Positions 8,943 to 18,017 of a stretch of 33,248 nt of DNA are shown piece after piece. The stretch lies in contig NZ_PPXY01000067.1 in the NCBI RefSeq assembly GCF_021655115.1, positions 1 through 33,248 of the forward strand, written 5' to 3'. This DNA is from Clostridium sp. Cult3. GTDB lineage: Bacteria; Bacillota; Clostridia; Tissierellales; Tepidimicrobiaceae. The first letter of the stretch is position 1; every line of letters begins with the position of its first letter. A program made the position numbers and the translations under genes. The notes under the pieces were generated by a model that did no database searches, was not told where the DNA came from, and saw only the letters and a list, made by a program, of their open reading frames with translations.

Positions 8943-10475
8943 TTAATGTTTGAAATGTCTCATACCCGTAAATATCATGGCTATATCATGTCTATTTGCT
9001 TCTTCTATGGATTCTTGATCCTTTATGGAGCCACCAGGTTGAATAATGGCCGTAACCCCGGCCTTTGCTAAGGCCTCTACTGAATCCTTAAAAGGGAAAA
9101 ATCCATCAGAAGCTAACACAGAACCTTCAACCTTTTCTCCCGCCCTTTCAATGGCATTTTCTACAGCCCATACCCTATTTACCTCTCCTAAACCTATACC
9201 AATAGTTGCCTTATCTTTTACTAAAAGTACCCCATTGGATTTGACTCCCTTCACTGCCTTCCATGCAAATAGCAAATCTTCCATTTCATCATCCGTTGGC
9301 TTTCTATTGGTTACCACTCTAAGTTCTTCACCTAATAGTTGTATATCCCTTTCCTGTAGTAGTATTCCACCTAGTACTTTTTTTATATCATAGGATTTGT
9401 AATCTTTTTTCTCTATTTGGGGAATTTTAAGAACCCTTATATTCTTCTTAGATGTTAAAATAGCCAAGGCCTTCTTGGTATAGGAAGGTGCCATAACTAC
9501 CTCTATGAATATGTCATTTATTAATTTTGCAACTTCCTCATCAATTTCCCTATTGGCTGCTATAATTCCACCAAATATTGATATGGTATCGGATTCATAA
9601 GCTTTTCTGTAGGCTTCTAATATGTCTCCTCCACCACCTATGCCGCAGGGATTAGCATGTTTTACTGCCACTACCGTTGGTTCATCAAATTCTTTCAATA
9701 TCTCCAAAGCTCCATTGCTGTCATTAATATTGTTGAAGGATAATTCCTTTCCATGGATTTGAATAGCCCCAGCTATGGTACCTTCTAAATCATCCCTTTC
9801 CTTGAAAAATACCGCCTTCTGATGCGGGTTTTCTCCATAGCGTAATTCTTGTTTATCTTTGAATACTAAGGTAACTATATCTGGGAACTCAACCGACTCC
9901 AAATCATTAAAATAATTTGCTATTAAGGAATCATAATAGGCAGTATATTGAAATACCTTCATGGCTAAATATCTTCTAGTATCTAGACTAGTCTCTCCTT
10001 TGGATTTAATCTCATCTAATACCTTTGCATAATCAGAAGGATCCATTACTACCGTTACAAATTCATAATTTTTGGCTGCTGCCCTTATCATAGAAGGACC
10101 GCCTATATCTATATTTTCTATTATCTCTTCATGGCCTACCCCTTCCCTTTTTATCGTCTCTTCAAAAGGGTATAGATTGTTGACTACCATATCTATAGAG
10201 TTTATATTTAGCTCTTTTAATTTATCTACATGATTCTTGTCATTCCTTTTATATAAGAGTCCTCCATGGATATTGGGATGAAGGGTTTTTACTCTACCAT
10301 CTAATATTTCAGGAAATTGGGTCACTTCAGATATATCTATTACATCTATCCCTGCTTCCTTTAAAGTTTTATATGTGCCTCCAGTTGAGATTACTTCCCA
10401 ACCTAATCTATTTAATTCCGTCGCAAAGGGGACTACCCCCTCTTTATCATAAACGCTTATTAACGCTCTTTTCAT
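8943..10475 (-). CDS. purH: bifunctional AICAR formyltransferase / IMP cyclohydrolase (PurH)
   Basis: Catalyses the last two steps to IMP, the first using 10-formyl-THF. It is 510 residues. The N-terminal cyclohydrolase domain (1 to about 195) has STGGT and DGRVKTLHPNIHGG. The formyltransferase domain has LRYGENPHQ (211-219), FNNINDSNGA and the catalytic Lys-His of VKHANPCG (271-278). The start is ATG, 10 nt after purN, with GAGGTGATAAT upstream. The formyl donor probably derives from the Fhs encoded in this window. Confidence 0.98.
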   Translation of the reverse strand: MKRALISVYDKEGVVPFATELNRLGWEVISTGGTYKTLKEAGIDVIDISEVTQFPEILDGRVKTLHPNIHGGLLYKRNDKNHVDKLKELNINSIDMVVNNLYPFEETIKREGVGHEEIIENIDIGGPSMIRAAAKNYEFVTVVMDPSDYAKVLDEIKSKGETSLDTRRYLAMKVFQYTAYYDSLIANYFNDLESVEFPDIVTLVFKDKQELRYGENPHQKAVFFKERDDLEGTIAGAIQIHGKELSFNNINDSNGALEILKEFDEPTVVAVKHANPCGIGGGGDILEAYRKAYESDTISIFGGIIAANREIDEEVAKLINDIFIEVVMAPSYTKKALAILTSKKNIRVLKIPQIEKKDYKSYDIKKVLGGILLQERDIQLLGEELRVVTNRKPTDDEMEDLLFAWKAVKGVKSNGVLLVKDKATIGIGLGEVNRVWAVENAIERAGEKVEGSVLASDGFFPFKDSVEALAKAGVTAIIQPGGSIKDQESIEEANRHDIAMIFTGMRHFKH

Positions 10476-10485
10476 ATTATCACCT

Positions 10486-11103
10486 CTAGTTAATGATTAC
10501 CTTTCTTCCTTGGAAAGATAAACTTCCTTGGCAGTAGAGCCGTATCGCTTCTGGTAATAGTTGATGCTCTACCTGAAGCACCCTTGATTTTAAGCTTTCT
10601 ACGGTATCGTCATCTTTTACTACTACTGCTTTTTGCAGGATAATAGGGCCTGTGTCCGTTCCTTCATCTACAAAGTGGACAGTTACTCCAGTAATTTTCA
10701 CACCATAGTCCAATGCCATTTCATGGACTCGTTCCCCATAGCAACCTTTTCCACAAAAACTAGGGATTAGAGAAGGGTGAATGTTTATTATCCTGTTTTT
10801 ATAGCTTTCAATAAATTCCTTGGACAATACCCTTAAATATCCTGCCAGTACTACTAATTCTACATTTCGCTTAGAAAATTCCTCCATAATCCTTCTGTTG
10901 AATTCCTCTTCTGTGGTAAATTTCTTCCTATCTATATATAGGGTATCTATCCCGGCCTTTTTAGCTCTTATCAATCCATAGGCTTCTTTGCTATTGGATA
11001 TAACTATCTTTATATCCCCATCTATATTTCCACCCTTGATATTATCTATGATTGCTTGGAGATTAGTTCCACCACCAGAGATCAGAACCCCTATATTTAC
11101 CAT
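10486..11103 (-). CDS. purN: GAR formyltransferase (PurN)
   Basis: Transfers the formyl group of 10-formyl-THF to GAR. It is 205 residues with the N-terminal LISGGGTNLQAI, the catalytic INIHPSLIPSF segment (Asn and His) and VDEGTDTGPI containing the catalytic Asp. The insertion FCGKGCYGERVHE after the catalytic His is typical of clostridial PurN. Its ATG overlaps the end of purM by 7 nt, indicating translational coupling. Confidence 0.97.
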   Translation of the reverse strand: MVNIGVLISGGGTNLQAIIDNIKGGNIDGDIKIVISNSKEAYGLIRAKKAGIDTLYIDRKKFTTEEEFNRRIMEEFSKRNVELVVLAGYLRVLSKEFIESYKNRIINIHPSLIPSFCGKGCYGERVHEMALDYGVKITGVTVHFVDEGTDTGPIILQKAVVVKDDDTVESLKSRVLQVEHQLLPEAIRLYCQGSLSFQGRKVIIN

Positions 11104-12125
11104 AATATTACCTTCTCCTGACCTTTTTTGATTTCACCTAATAGGATGGCCTCTTCGCCTTGGTCCTTTAACAGATTTTTTATTTTCTCCCCTTCATCTT
11201 TAGAAACTGCTAAAACCATTCCAATGCCCATATTAAAAGTAGAATACATCTCTTCAGTAGGGATATTCCCCCAAATTTGTAATAGATTAAATATCCTTGG
11301 GGTATTTATTCTATCAGTATAGATATGAGCTGTTAATCCTTCAGGAAGAATCCTTGGAATATTTTCATAAAATCCACCGCCAGTTATATGGGCCATTCCC
11401 TTAATATTAAACTTATCTACTAAAGGTCTAATAGCTTTTGTATATATTCTGGTAGGTATCAATAGTTCTTCTCCAATGGTAGTTCCTAGTTCTGGTATGA
11501 ACTCATCTACAGTCATATTCTGTTTTTCAAATATGATTTTCCTTACAAGAGAGTACCCATTACTATGAACTCCAGAGGAAGGAAGGCCTATTAATATATC
11601 CCCTTCTACTATATTGGAACCATCTATTATCCTTTCCTTATCCACTATACCTACACAAAAACCTGCTAAATCATATTCATCTATATTATAAAAGCCAGGC
11701 ATCTCCGCTGTTTCTCCACCGATCAATGCACATTCTCCCTTGACGCATCCATTGGCAATGCCTTCAACTATACCTGCCATCTTCTCTGGAATTAGTTTTC
11801 CCGTAGCAATGTAATCTAAGAAAAATAGAGGTTTAGCGCCTTGGCATAATATGTCATTTACACACATAGCTACACAATCTTCTCCTATGGTACTATGTTT
11901 ATCCATCATGAAGGCAATCTTTAATTTAGTTCCCACTCCATCAGTGCCAGAAACCAATACCGGTTCCCTATAGGAGCTTGTATCTAACTGAAACAGTCCC
12001 GCAAATCCTCCAATATCCGATATCACATTCTCTGTATGGGTTTTACCTATTATGTTTTTTATGAGCTTCACCTGTTTGTAACCTGCTTCTTTGTCTACTC
12101 CTGCATCCTTATAGCTAATGGTCAT
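11097..12125 (-). CDS. purM: phosphoribosylformylglycinamidine cyclo-ligase (PurM)
   Basis: AIR synthetase converts FGAM to AIR with ATP. It is 342 residues with the family segments VSGTDGVGTKLK, CVNDILCQGAKPLFFLDY, GGETAEMPGFY and LPSSGVHSNGYSLVRK. It is 18 nt after purF and overlaps purN at its 3' end. No unusual residues were seen in the synthetase motifs. Confidence 0.98.
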   Translation of the reverse strand: MTISYKDAGVDKEAGYKQVKLIKNIIGKTHTENVISDIGGFAGLFQLDTSSYREPVLVSGTDGVGTKLKIAFMMDKHSTIGEDCVAMCVNDILCQGAKPLFFLDYIATGKLIPEKMAGIVEGIANGCVKGECALIGGETAEMPGFYNIDEYDLAGFCVGIVDKERIIDGSNIVEGDILIGLPSSGVHSNGYSLVRKIIFEKQNMTVDEFIPELGTTIGEELLIPTRIYTKAIRPLVDKFNIKGMAHITGGGFYENIPRILPEGLTAHIYTDRINTPRIFNLLQIWGNIPTEEMYSTFNMGIGMVLAVSKDEGEKIKNLLKDQGEEAILLGEIKKGQEKVILW

Positions 12126-12143
12126 TGCCCTTCTCCTTTCTGT

Positions 12144-13487
12144 TCACTGATCTCTAAAGGGATAATTCCCTTCAAAACAACCAGTACAATATATATCTTC
12201 GCCCCCTGCCGCTTCTAAAAGCCCCTTCAATGATAAAAAGCACAAGGAATCAGCATCTATTATCTCCTTTATTTCATCTATAGTCTTTCCTTTTGCTATT
12301 AAATTATCTCCCCTAGATGTATTGATACCTAGATTACAGCTATGGGTAACTGGTGGAGCTGATATCCTTACATGGACTTCTTTAGCCCCCGCTTTTTTCA
12401 ACATGGAGACAGTCCTCTTCATAGTAGTCCCTCTGACGATGGAGTCGTCTACTAGGATTACCCGCTTTCCTTCTACATTCTCCTTCAATACGTTTAACTT
12501 TATCCTAACCCCTTGTTCCCTTAACTCTTGGGTTGGTTTGATAAAAGTTCTACCTACATATCTATTCTTTATCAAGCCTTCATCGTAGGGTATGCCTGAT
12601 TCCTCTGCATAGCCTATGGCAGCTACCGTTCCTGAATCAGGAGCAGATATTACTATATCTCCTCCTTGAGGACACTCCTTAGCAAGATTCCTGCCAGCTT
12701 CTCGTCGTATGAGATATATGCTTTTTCCATCTAATTTGCTGTCGGGACGAGCAAAGTAGATTATTTCAAATAAACATATATTCTTGGCTTCAGGTTTTTT
12801 GGTCCTTAAAGATTTTATCTCCCCTTGAATTATCTCTACCATCTCTCCTGGCTCTACATCTCGAACAAACTCTGCACCTATAGTATCTAAAGCACAAGTT
12901 TCCGAAGACAATATATAATCCTCTTCTAATTTTCCAATGCACAAAGGTTTCATACCATAGGGGTCCCTTATGCCAATTAGTCTATCGTTAGTCATGATCA
13001 CCAATGCATAGGAACCTTTTATATCCTTTACTGCTTCTATTATGGCTTGTTCAATATCATCCTTGTGGTATTTAGCAATTAAATTTGCAATAACTTCTGT
13101 ATCCATAGAGGATTGAAATATAATTCCTCCATCTTCCAATTTTTCCCGTAACTCCACAAAGTTTATCAAGGAACCATCGTAGGCTAGAGCTAATGCTCCT
13201 TTTTTGTATCCTGCTACCAAAGGTTCTATATTGGCCGTAATATTTTCTCCAGCAATACCCTGGCGAATATGTCCTATGCCTATATTCCCTCTCAGTCTAT
13301 TTAACTCATCCTTATCAAATACTTCCTGTACCAATCCTAAATCCTTATGATAATCAATATATCCATTGTTATTTACTGCAATCCCAGCACTATCCTGTCC
13401 TCTATGCTGCAATGCATATAATCCATAGTACATTATTTTAGATATATACCTATTTTCCCTACTATATATTCCAATAACTCCAGACAA
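12144..13487 (-). CDS. purF: amidophosphoribosyltransferase PurF with a degenerate glutaminase site
   Basis: First committed step: PRPP plus an amide nitrogen gives phosphoribosylamine. It is 447 residues. The C-terminal PRPP-binding loop VILVDDSIVRGTT (343-355) and four likely [4Fe-4S] cysteines (C238, C384, C434, C437) are intact. The N-terminal glutaminase domain is not. Residue 2, where the essential Cys nucleophile belongs (MCG-type start), is Ser (TCT). The HNGNL oxyanion segment is YDGSL (Asn to Asp104). GHVRY(x)TAG is GHIRQGIAG. QHRGQ and the Asp of MDTE remain. The start is TTG with GGAG/AAGGA upstream; extending the frame upstream adds no Cys. It probably uses NH3 directly (inference). 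It lies 19 nt after purE. Confidence 0.95.
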   Translation of the reverse strand: MSGVIGIYSRENRYISKIMYYGLYALQHRGQDSAGIAVNNNGYIDYHKDLGLVQEVFDKDELNRLRGNIGIGHIRQGIAGENITANIEPLVAGYKKGALALAYDGSLINFVELREKLEDGGIIFQSSMDTEVIANLIAKYHKDDIEQAIIEAVKDIKGSYALVIMTNDRLIGIRDPYGMKPLCIGKLEEDYILSSETCALDTIGAEFVRDVEPGEMVEIIQGEIKSLRTKKPEAKNICLFEIIYFARPDSKLDGKSIYLIRREAGRNLAKECPQGGDIVISAPDSGTVAAIGYAEESGIPYDEGLIKNRYVGRTFIKPTQELREQGVRIKLNVLKENVEGKRVILVDDSIVRGTTMKRTVSMLKKAGAKEVHVRISAPPVTHSCNLGINTSRGDNLIAKGKTIDEIKEIIDADSLCFLSLKGLLEAAGGEDIYCTGCFEGNYPFRDQ

Positions 13488-13506
13488 AGGTCTCCATCCT
13501 TTCGGT

Positions 13507-13986
13507 CTACTTTTTCATCTGAGCATCCATTTCCATTACTTTTTTGGACATTTCCATCTTATATTCCTTAAACTTTTCTCTTAATTCAGAGTACTTTACC
13601 GATAATATTTGTACCGCTAATAAACCTGCATTTTCCCCTCCATTTATAGCTACTGTAGCCACTGGTATTCCCTTTGGCATCTGAACTATGGATAGTAGGG
13701 AATCCATACCATCCATAGTTGATGATTTTATAGGCAGCCCAATAACTGGTAGGGGAGTTATAGCAGCTATAACGCCAGCTAAATGGGCTGCTTTACCAGC
13801 AATAGCAATTATGACTTCTATACCATCTTCTTCCGCCTTCTTAGCAAAATCTAAGGCTTCATAAGGAGTTCTATGAGCAGAAATGACCCTCATCTCCACA
13901 TCTACTCCAAATTTTTTGAGTATCTCAACGGATTTGTCCGCTACTTCCTTATCAGATATACTTCCCATTACAACGGCAACTTTCAT
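13507..13986 (-). CDS. purE: N5-CAIR mutase, class I PurE
   Basis: Carboxylation step of the imidazole ring. It is 159 residues with the class I features [29 protein letters not shown] and [19 protein letters not shown]. Class I PurE normally works on N5-CAIR made by PurK, but no purK is present in this operon, so either purK is elsewhere or CO2 is used directly. It lies between purL and purF (47 nt and 19 nt gaps). purC, which often sits between purE and purF in clostridia, is absent here. Confidence 0.96.
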   Translation of the reverse strand: MKVAVVMGSISDKEVADKSVEILKKFGVDVEMRVISAHRTPYEALDFAKKAEEDGIEVIIAIAGKAAHLAGVIAAITPLPVIGLPIKSSTMDGMDSLLSIVQMPKGIPVATVAINGGENAGLLAVQILSVKYSELREKFKEYKMEMSKKVMEMDAQMKK

Positions 13987-14033
13987 TAAATAACACCCTT
14001 TCCATATAATTGCATAAAGGATATCCTTCAGCT

Positions 14034-17000
14034 TTAACCAAAATAATCAATTCCTGCCTTAAATATATTATCCTCTTTAACCCTTCCTATGTTTTTATAC
14101 AATCCATCCTCTAGCCTATCGGAACTAGCCATTTTCCCTAGTACCCTTCCATCAGGGCTAGTGATAGACTCTATACCTTCAGTTGAGCCTGTCGGATTGT
14201 AGTCTACATATTGGGTGGCAATTTGTCCTTTTTCTATTAATTCATCTATTAGTTTTTCATCGCCAACTACTCTACCTTCCTTAGTAGATAGGGGAAGGAT
14301 TATCTTCTGTCCTACCTCCACATTACTAAACCAAGGGGACAAATTGGATACTACTTTTACCTTTACCATAGTAGATACATGATAACCCGATTTATTGTAG
14401 GTAATATTTAATCCATTAGCTAATAGTCCAGACTTTACCAACGCCTTAAATCCGCTTCCTATTCCCAATACCAAACCATCCCTGTTGTCTAATAAATCCA
14501 TTACCGCTTCTTTAATATAGGGACTTTTCAATATATTGGCTATTAATTTTCCTCCGCCATCAGGTTCGTTACCTAAAACTGCACCATCAGGTATAGCTAA
14601 TACTTGACACTGACGAATCCTATTTGCCATTTCTTTATAGGATGAATCTATCTCTTCTTTTGTAATGGTTCTAAAAACAAAGGAATCTACCTTACCTCCT
14701 GCTTTTTCAAAGGACTTTTCCATATCGTATTCACCATGAGTTCCTGTGAATATAGGTATGAATACCTTAGGCTTAGCTATTTTAATATTAGTGGATTTTT
14801 TTAGACTATTAGTATAATGGATTTCCCTTGGATTATATTCACCGTCTGCTATTGGGAATACATCTACTAATGGCTTAGTCCATTGTTCTATGAGATAGTC
14901 TATATCTATTTTTTCATTTAATACCTCAATATGTCTTTCTTCTATGGTCCTGCCTAATAGCTTATAGCCAATATCTTCTGATAGCTCCTCTGGACTTTCC
15001 TCTATTTCAACGATAATAGAACCATACATAGGTAAAAATAATTGTTTTTCATCTATATTTGAATCAAACTTAAATCCAATTTTATTTCCAAAGCTCATCT
15101 CCGATATGCTTCTTCCAATACCGCCAAACTTTACTGAAGAAGCAGATATTATCTTTCCTTCATCTATTAATTCTTTAATCCTAGTATAATTTGTCTTTAG
15201 CTGTTCAAAATCCACCATACCCTTTTCATCTATATTTAATGGAATCAATACAATATTATTTCCTACTCCCTTGAACTCTGGAGAAATGATGTTTTCCATA
15301 TTGTCATAGCTTACTGCAAAGCTTATTAGGGTAGGAGGCACATCTATGTCTTCAAAGGTTCCTGACATACTATCCTTTCCACCAATACTTGGCAAATCCA
15401 AATGTTTCTCTACTAGAAATGCACCTAATAGGGCTGCAAAGGGTTTGCCCCATTTTTTTCTATCTTCATCTAGTCTTTCAAAATACTCTTGAAAGGATAG
15501 CCTAATCTTTCTATAGTCTCCTCCCATAGCCGTTATCCTAGCTAAAGACTCTATTACTGCATACAACCCTCCATGGAAAGGACTCCACTTTGACAAATTC
15601 GGCTCATAACCATAGCTCATCAAGGAACAAGTATTGGTCTTTCCATGTAATACAGGTATTTTTGCAACCATTCCTTCTGCAGGAGTAAGCTTATACTTTC
15701 CTCCCAAAGGCATCAAAACCGTTCCCCTACCCACAGAGTGATCAAATTTTTCTACTAACCCTTTTTGACTAGCATTATTTAAATGGAGCATGTTTTTTAT
15801 CCAGTTTTCCTTTATGTCCCTACCATCTAAGTGCACTGGGTTAGCCTTTAGATAATTTTCATCATCAAAACCGCCTACCAATACCTGAGCCTTTTTTCTT
15901 ATACCATTAGTATCTAAAAAGGCTCTGGAAATATCTACTATAGTCTCATCTTTCCATTCCATAACCAGCCTATTTTCATCAATTACTCGTGCTACAACTG
16001 TGGTCTCTAAATCTTCTGCCTTGGCAAACTTTAGGAACTCATCTAAATCTTCTCTATCTATTACAACTGCCATTCTCTCTTGAGATTCGGATAAGGCTAT
16101 TTCCGTACCATCTAGTCCTGGATATTTTACGGGTACCTTATCCAAATCTATAAAAAGCCCATCAGCCAACTCTCCTATAGCTACGGAAACTCCTCCAGCA
16201 CCAAAGTCATTACATTTTTTGATCATCCTGCTAACCTTTTCATCCCTAAACAATCGAAGGATTTTCCTCTCTAGGGGAGGATTTCCCTTTTGTACCTCTG
16301 CACCACCAGTTTCTAAGGATTCTTCTGTATGGCCTTTAGAAGAGCCTACTGCTCCACCTAATCCATCCTTGCCAGTCCTCCCTCCTACTAATAAGACTAG
16401 ATCCCCTGGTTCGGGAGTTTTTCTTACTACATTTTCCTTTGGTGCTGCAGCCACCAATGCTCCTACTTCCATCCTTTTGGCTACATATCCTTCATGATAA
16501 ATTTCCCTAACAAATCCAGCAGGTATTCCTATTTGATTTCCATAGGAACTATAGCCTTCCATAGCTTTCTGGGTGATCTTCCTTTGAGGCAATTTCCCTT
16601 TTAAAGTGTCTTCAAAGCTTTCCCTTGGATCTGCTGCACCAGTAATCCGCATAGCTTGATAAACATAGGATCGACCGGAAAGGGGATCTCTAATTCCTCC
16701 TCCAAGACAAGTAGAAGCACCACCAAAAGGCTCTATTTCCGTTGGATGATTGTGGGTTTCGTTTTTAAACATTAAAAGCCACTTTTCTACTTTCCCATCA
16801 ACATCCACATCTATCTCTATACTAGCTGCATTTATCTCTTCTGACTCCTCTAAATCATCTAATAAGCCCTTCTTCTTTATTTCCTTCATATTTATAGTAG
16901 CCAAATCCATCAAACATATGGGCTTTTTACCCTTTTCATATACATATTCTCTCGATCTTAAATATTCTTTGAAGGCTCCTTCTATTAGTGATCTATATTT

Positions 17001-17720
17001 ATTTTCATCAAATTGTATATCCACTATTTCCGTCATAAAAGTAGTATGTCTACAATGGTCAGACCAATAGGTATCTATTAGCTTTAATTCTGTAATGGTT
17101 GGGTTTCGCCCTTCTTCCTCTTTAAAATATCTTTGACAGAATAACATATCTTCCATATCCATTCCCAGTTCATATCTTGATTTGGCTTGAGCTATATCTT
17201 CTTCTGTCATATTAATAAACCCATCTATCATTTCTACTTCATCGACAATATCTTTTTCTTCCCTATAGCTAATATAATCTAAGCTTATCTCCCTCATCTC
17301 AACAGGATTGATATAGTAATCCTTGATCTTGTTTAACTGTTCTTCATCAATACCTTCAAATATTATTAGCATAGAATGTTTAACCTTTATATCCTTACCT
17401 AATAGTATTTTTATGGCTTGAGTTAAAGCATCTTCCCTTTGATTGTATTGACTAGGAAGAAATTCTACTCTAAAGTGTTTCTCCTTTTCATCTAGTGGAA
17501 AAAGTTCTTCATATGCATAGTCCAAATTCCCATCTATGAGGATGTTTTTTACTATTGCGTCATAATCCTCTTTAGATATCTGAATAAGATCGTATATGTT
17601 GACTACCCTTACCCTCCTTAAATTTTCAATTCCTAAATACTCCTTAGCATCCTTATATAGCGATTTTGCATCTATATTGAAATCTTCCCTTTTTTCTACA
17701 AATACTCTTTTATGGTCCAA
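14034..17720 (-). CDS. purL: FGAM synthase PurL, single-chain, with a degenerate glutaminase domain
   Basis: Converts FGAR to FGAM with ATP and an amide nitrogen. It is 1228 residues, the long single-chain type. The synthase part is intact: [11 protein letters not shown] (SDHCRH at 220-225), ETHNHPTE (321-328), [14 protein letters not shown]. The C-terminal class I glutaminase domain (from about residue 983) is recognisable by [29 protein letters not shown] and [11 protein letters not shown], but its catalytic set is gone. The nucleophile elbow G-x-C-N-G reads GIGSG (1086-1090, Cys to Gly1088). The His-x-Glu of MGHSER is MASSDR (Ser1199, Asp1201). PGGFSxGDE is PDGAVLGNE, and PGTNCE is TGTHGE. 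The start is TTG behind AAGGAGGG. It is the first gene of the operon, after the riboswitch leader. Confidence 0.96.
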   Translation of the reverse strand: MDHKRVFVEKREDFNIDAKSLYKDAKEYLGIENLRRVRVVNIYDLIQISKEDYDAIVKNILIDGNLDYAYEELFPLDEKEKHFRVEFLPSQYNQREDALTQAIKILLGKDIKVKHSMLIIFEGIDEEQLNKIKDYYINPVEMREISLDYISYREEKDIVDEVEMIDGFINMTEEDIAQAKSRYELGMDMEDMLFCQRYFKEEEGRNPTITELKLIDTYWSDHCRHTTFMTEIVDIQFDENKYRSLIEGAFKEYLRSREYVYEKGKKPICLMDLATINMKEIKKKGLLDDLEESEEINAASIEIDVDVDGKVEKWLLMFKNETHNHPTEIEPFGGASTCLGGGIRDPLSGRSYVYQAMRITGAADPRESFEDTLKGKLPQRKITQKAMEGYSSYGNQIGIPAGFVREIYHEGYVAKRMEVGALVAAAPKENVVRKTPEPGDLVLLVGGRTGKDGLGGAVGSSKGHTEESLETGGAEVQKGNPPLERKILRLFRDEKVSRMIKKCNDFGAGGVSVAIGELADGLFIDLDKVPVKYPGLDGTEIALSESQERMAVVIDREDLDEFLKFAKAEDLETTVVARVIDENRLVMEWKDETIVDISRAFLDTNGIRKKAQVLVGGFDDENYLKANPVHLDGRDIKENWIKNMLHLNNASQKGLVEKFDHSVGRGTVLMPLGGKYKLTPAEGMVAKIPVLHGKTNTCSLMSYGYEPNLSKWSPFHGGLYAVIESLARITAMGGDYRKIRLSFQEYFERLDEDRKKWGKPFAALLGAFLVEKHLDLPSIGGKDSMSGTFEDIDVPPTLISFAVSYDNMENIISPEFKGVGNNIVLIPLNIDEKGMVDFEQLKTNYTRIKELIDEGKIISASSVKFGGIGRSISEMSFGNKIGFKFDSNIDEKQLFLPMYGSIIVEIEESPEELSEDIGYKLLGRTIEERHIEVLNEKIDIDYLIEQWTKPLVDVFPIADGEYNPREIHYTNSLKKSTNIKIAKPKVFIPIFTGTHGEYDMEKSFEKAGGKVDSFVFRTITKEEIDSSYKEMANRIRQCQVLAIPDGAVLGNEPDGGGKLIANILKSPYIKEAVMDLLDNRDGLVLGIGSGFKALVKSGLLANGLNITYNKSGYHVSTMVKVKVVSNLSPWFSNVEVGQKIILPLSTKEGRVVGDEKLIDELIEKGQIATQYVDYNPTGSTEGIESITSPDGRVLGKMASSDRLEDGLYKNIGRVKEDNIFKAGIDYFG

Positions 17721-17747
17721 AGCGGATCCCTCCTTAAAAATAAATAT

Positions 17748-17789
17748 AGCCCAGTCAGGTAGGTTAAGCGAAACCTACCCGACTGGGCT
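17748..17789 (-). terminator. regulatory terminator of the purine-operon leader
   Basis: An 18-bp stem opens with AGCCCAGTCGGGTAGG and closes with CCTACCTGACTGGGCT, followed by ATATTTATTTTT. Its 5' arm uses the GCCC that closes the upstream aptamer, so ligand-bound aptamer and terminator are mutually exclusive. That is the arrangement of a transcriptional ON switch. Confidence 0.9.
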
Positions 17790-17880
17790 TTTATCCCTTC
17801 GGTGTAATATTGTGCATTACAACATCTGTACCGCTTGGACCAGACGAGAAAACACATCCCCGGAACCCTAGGTACACTTT
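17785..17880 (-). ncRNA. ykkC subtype-2 (PRPP-type) riboswitch aptamer
   Basis: On the minus strand the leader shows the ykkC-class conserved blocks in order: CCTAGGGTTCCGG, then GTCTGGTCC, then ACACC-GAAGGGATAAAAGCCC. TGTACC and GGTACA pair to form the basal helix. ykkC RNAs sense guanidine (subtype 1), ppGpp (2a) or PRPP (2b). The position directly after a guanine aptamer and before a purine operon is the known context of the PRPP subtype, so PRPP is the likely ligand. I did not verify the ligand-discriminating nucleotides. Confidence 0.85.
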
Positions 17881-17881
17881 C

Positions 17882-17950
17882 GCTCATAGCCAAATGATTT
17901 ACGGTCATTTTGTAGAAACTTCTCAACCATATTATGAGAATTATATGAGC
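17882..17950 (-). ncRNA. guanine (purine-class) riboswitch aptamer
   Basis: P1 GCTCATA / TATGAGC surrounds the hallmark cores TATAAT (J1/2), AGTTTCTAC (J2/3) and CCGTAAA (L3). P2 is TCTCA/TGAGA and P3 AAATGA/TCATTT. J3/1 reads GCTATG with C at the specificity position (adenine switches have U), so guanine or hypoxanthine is the expected ligand. Confidence 0.95.
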
Positions 17951-17973
17951 TAATTATTCAATTTTCTAACTTA

Positions 17974-18002
17974 ATAGTACCAGTGGGTTTGATAATTGTC
18001 AA
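17974..18002 (-). promoter_or_regulatory. promoter of the purine operon
   Basis: Consensus -35 TTGACA (17997-18002), exactly 17 nt, and -10 TACTAT (17974-17979), followed after about 23 nt by the guanine aptamer. It starts just after the stop codon of the upstream phosphorylase gene. Confidence 0.85.
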
Positions 18003-18017
18003 GAATTATTTTTAACA

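Noticed and set aside
17696-17926. Open frame through the purine leader on the minus strand.
   Set aside because: It covers the two aptamers and the terminator, whose RNA features explain the sequence fully.
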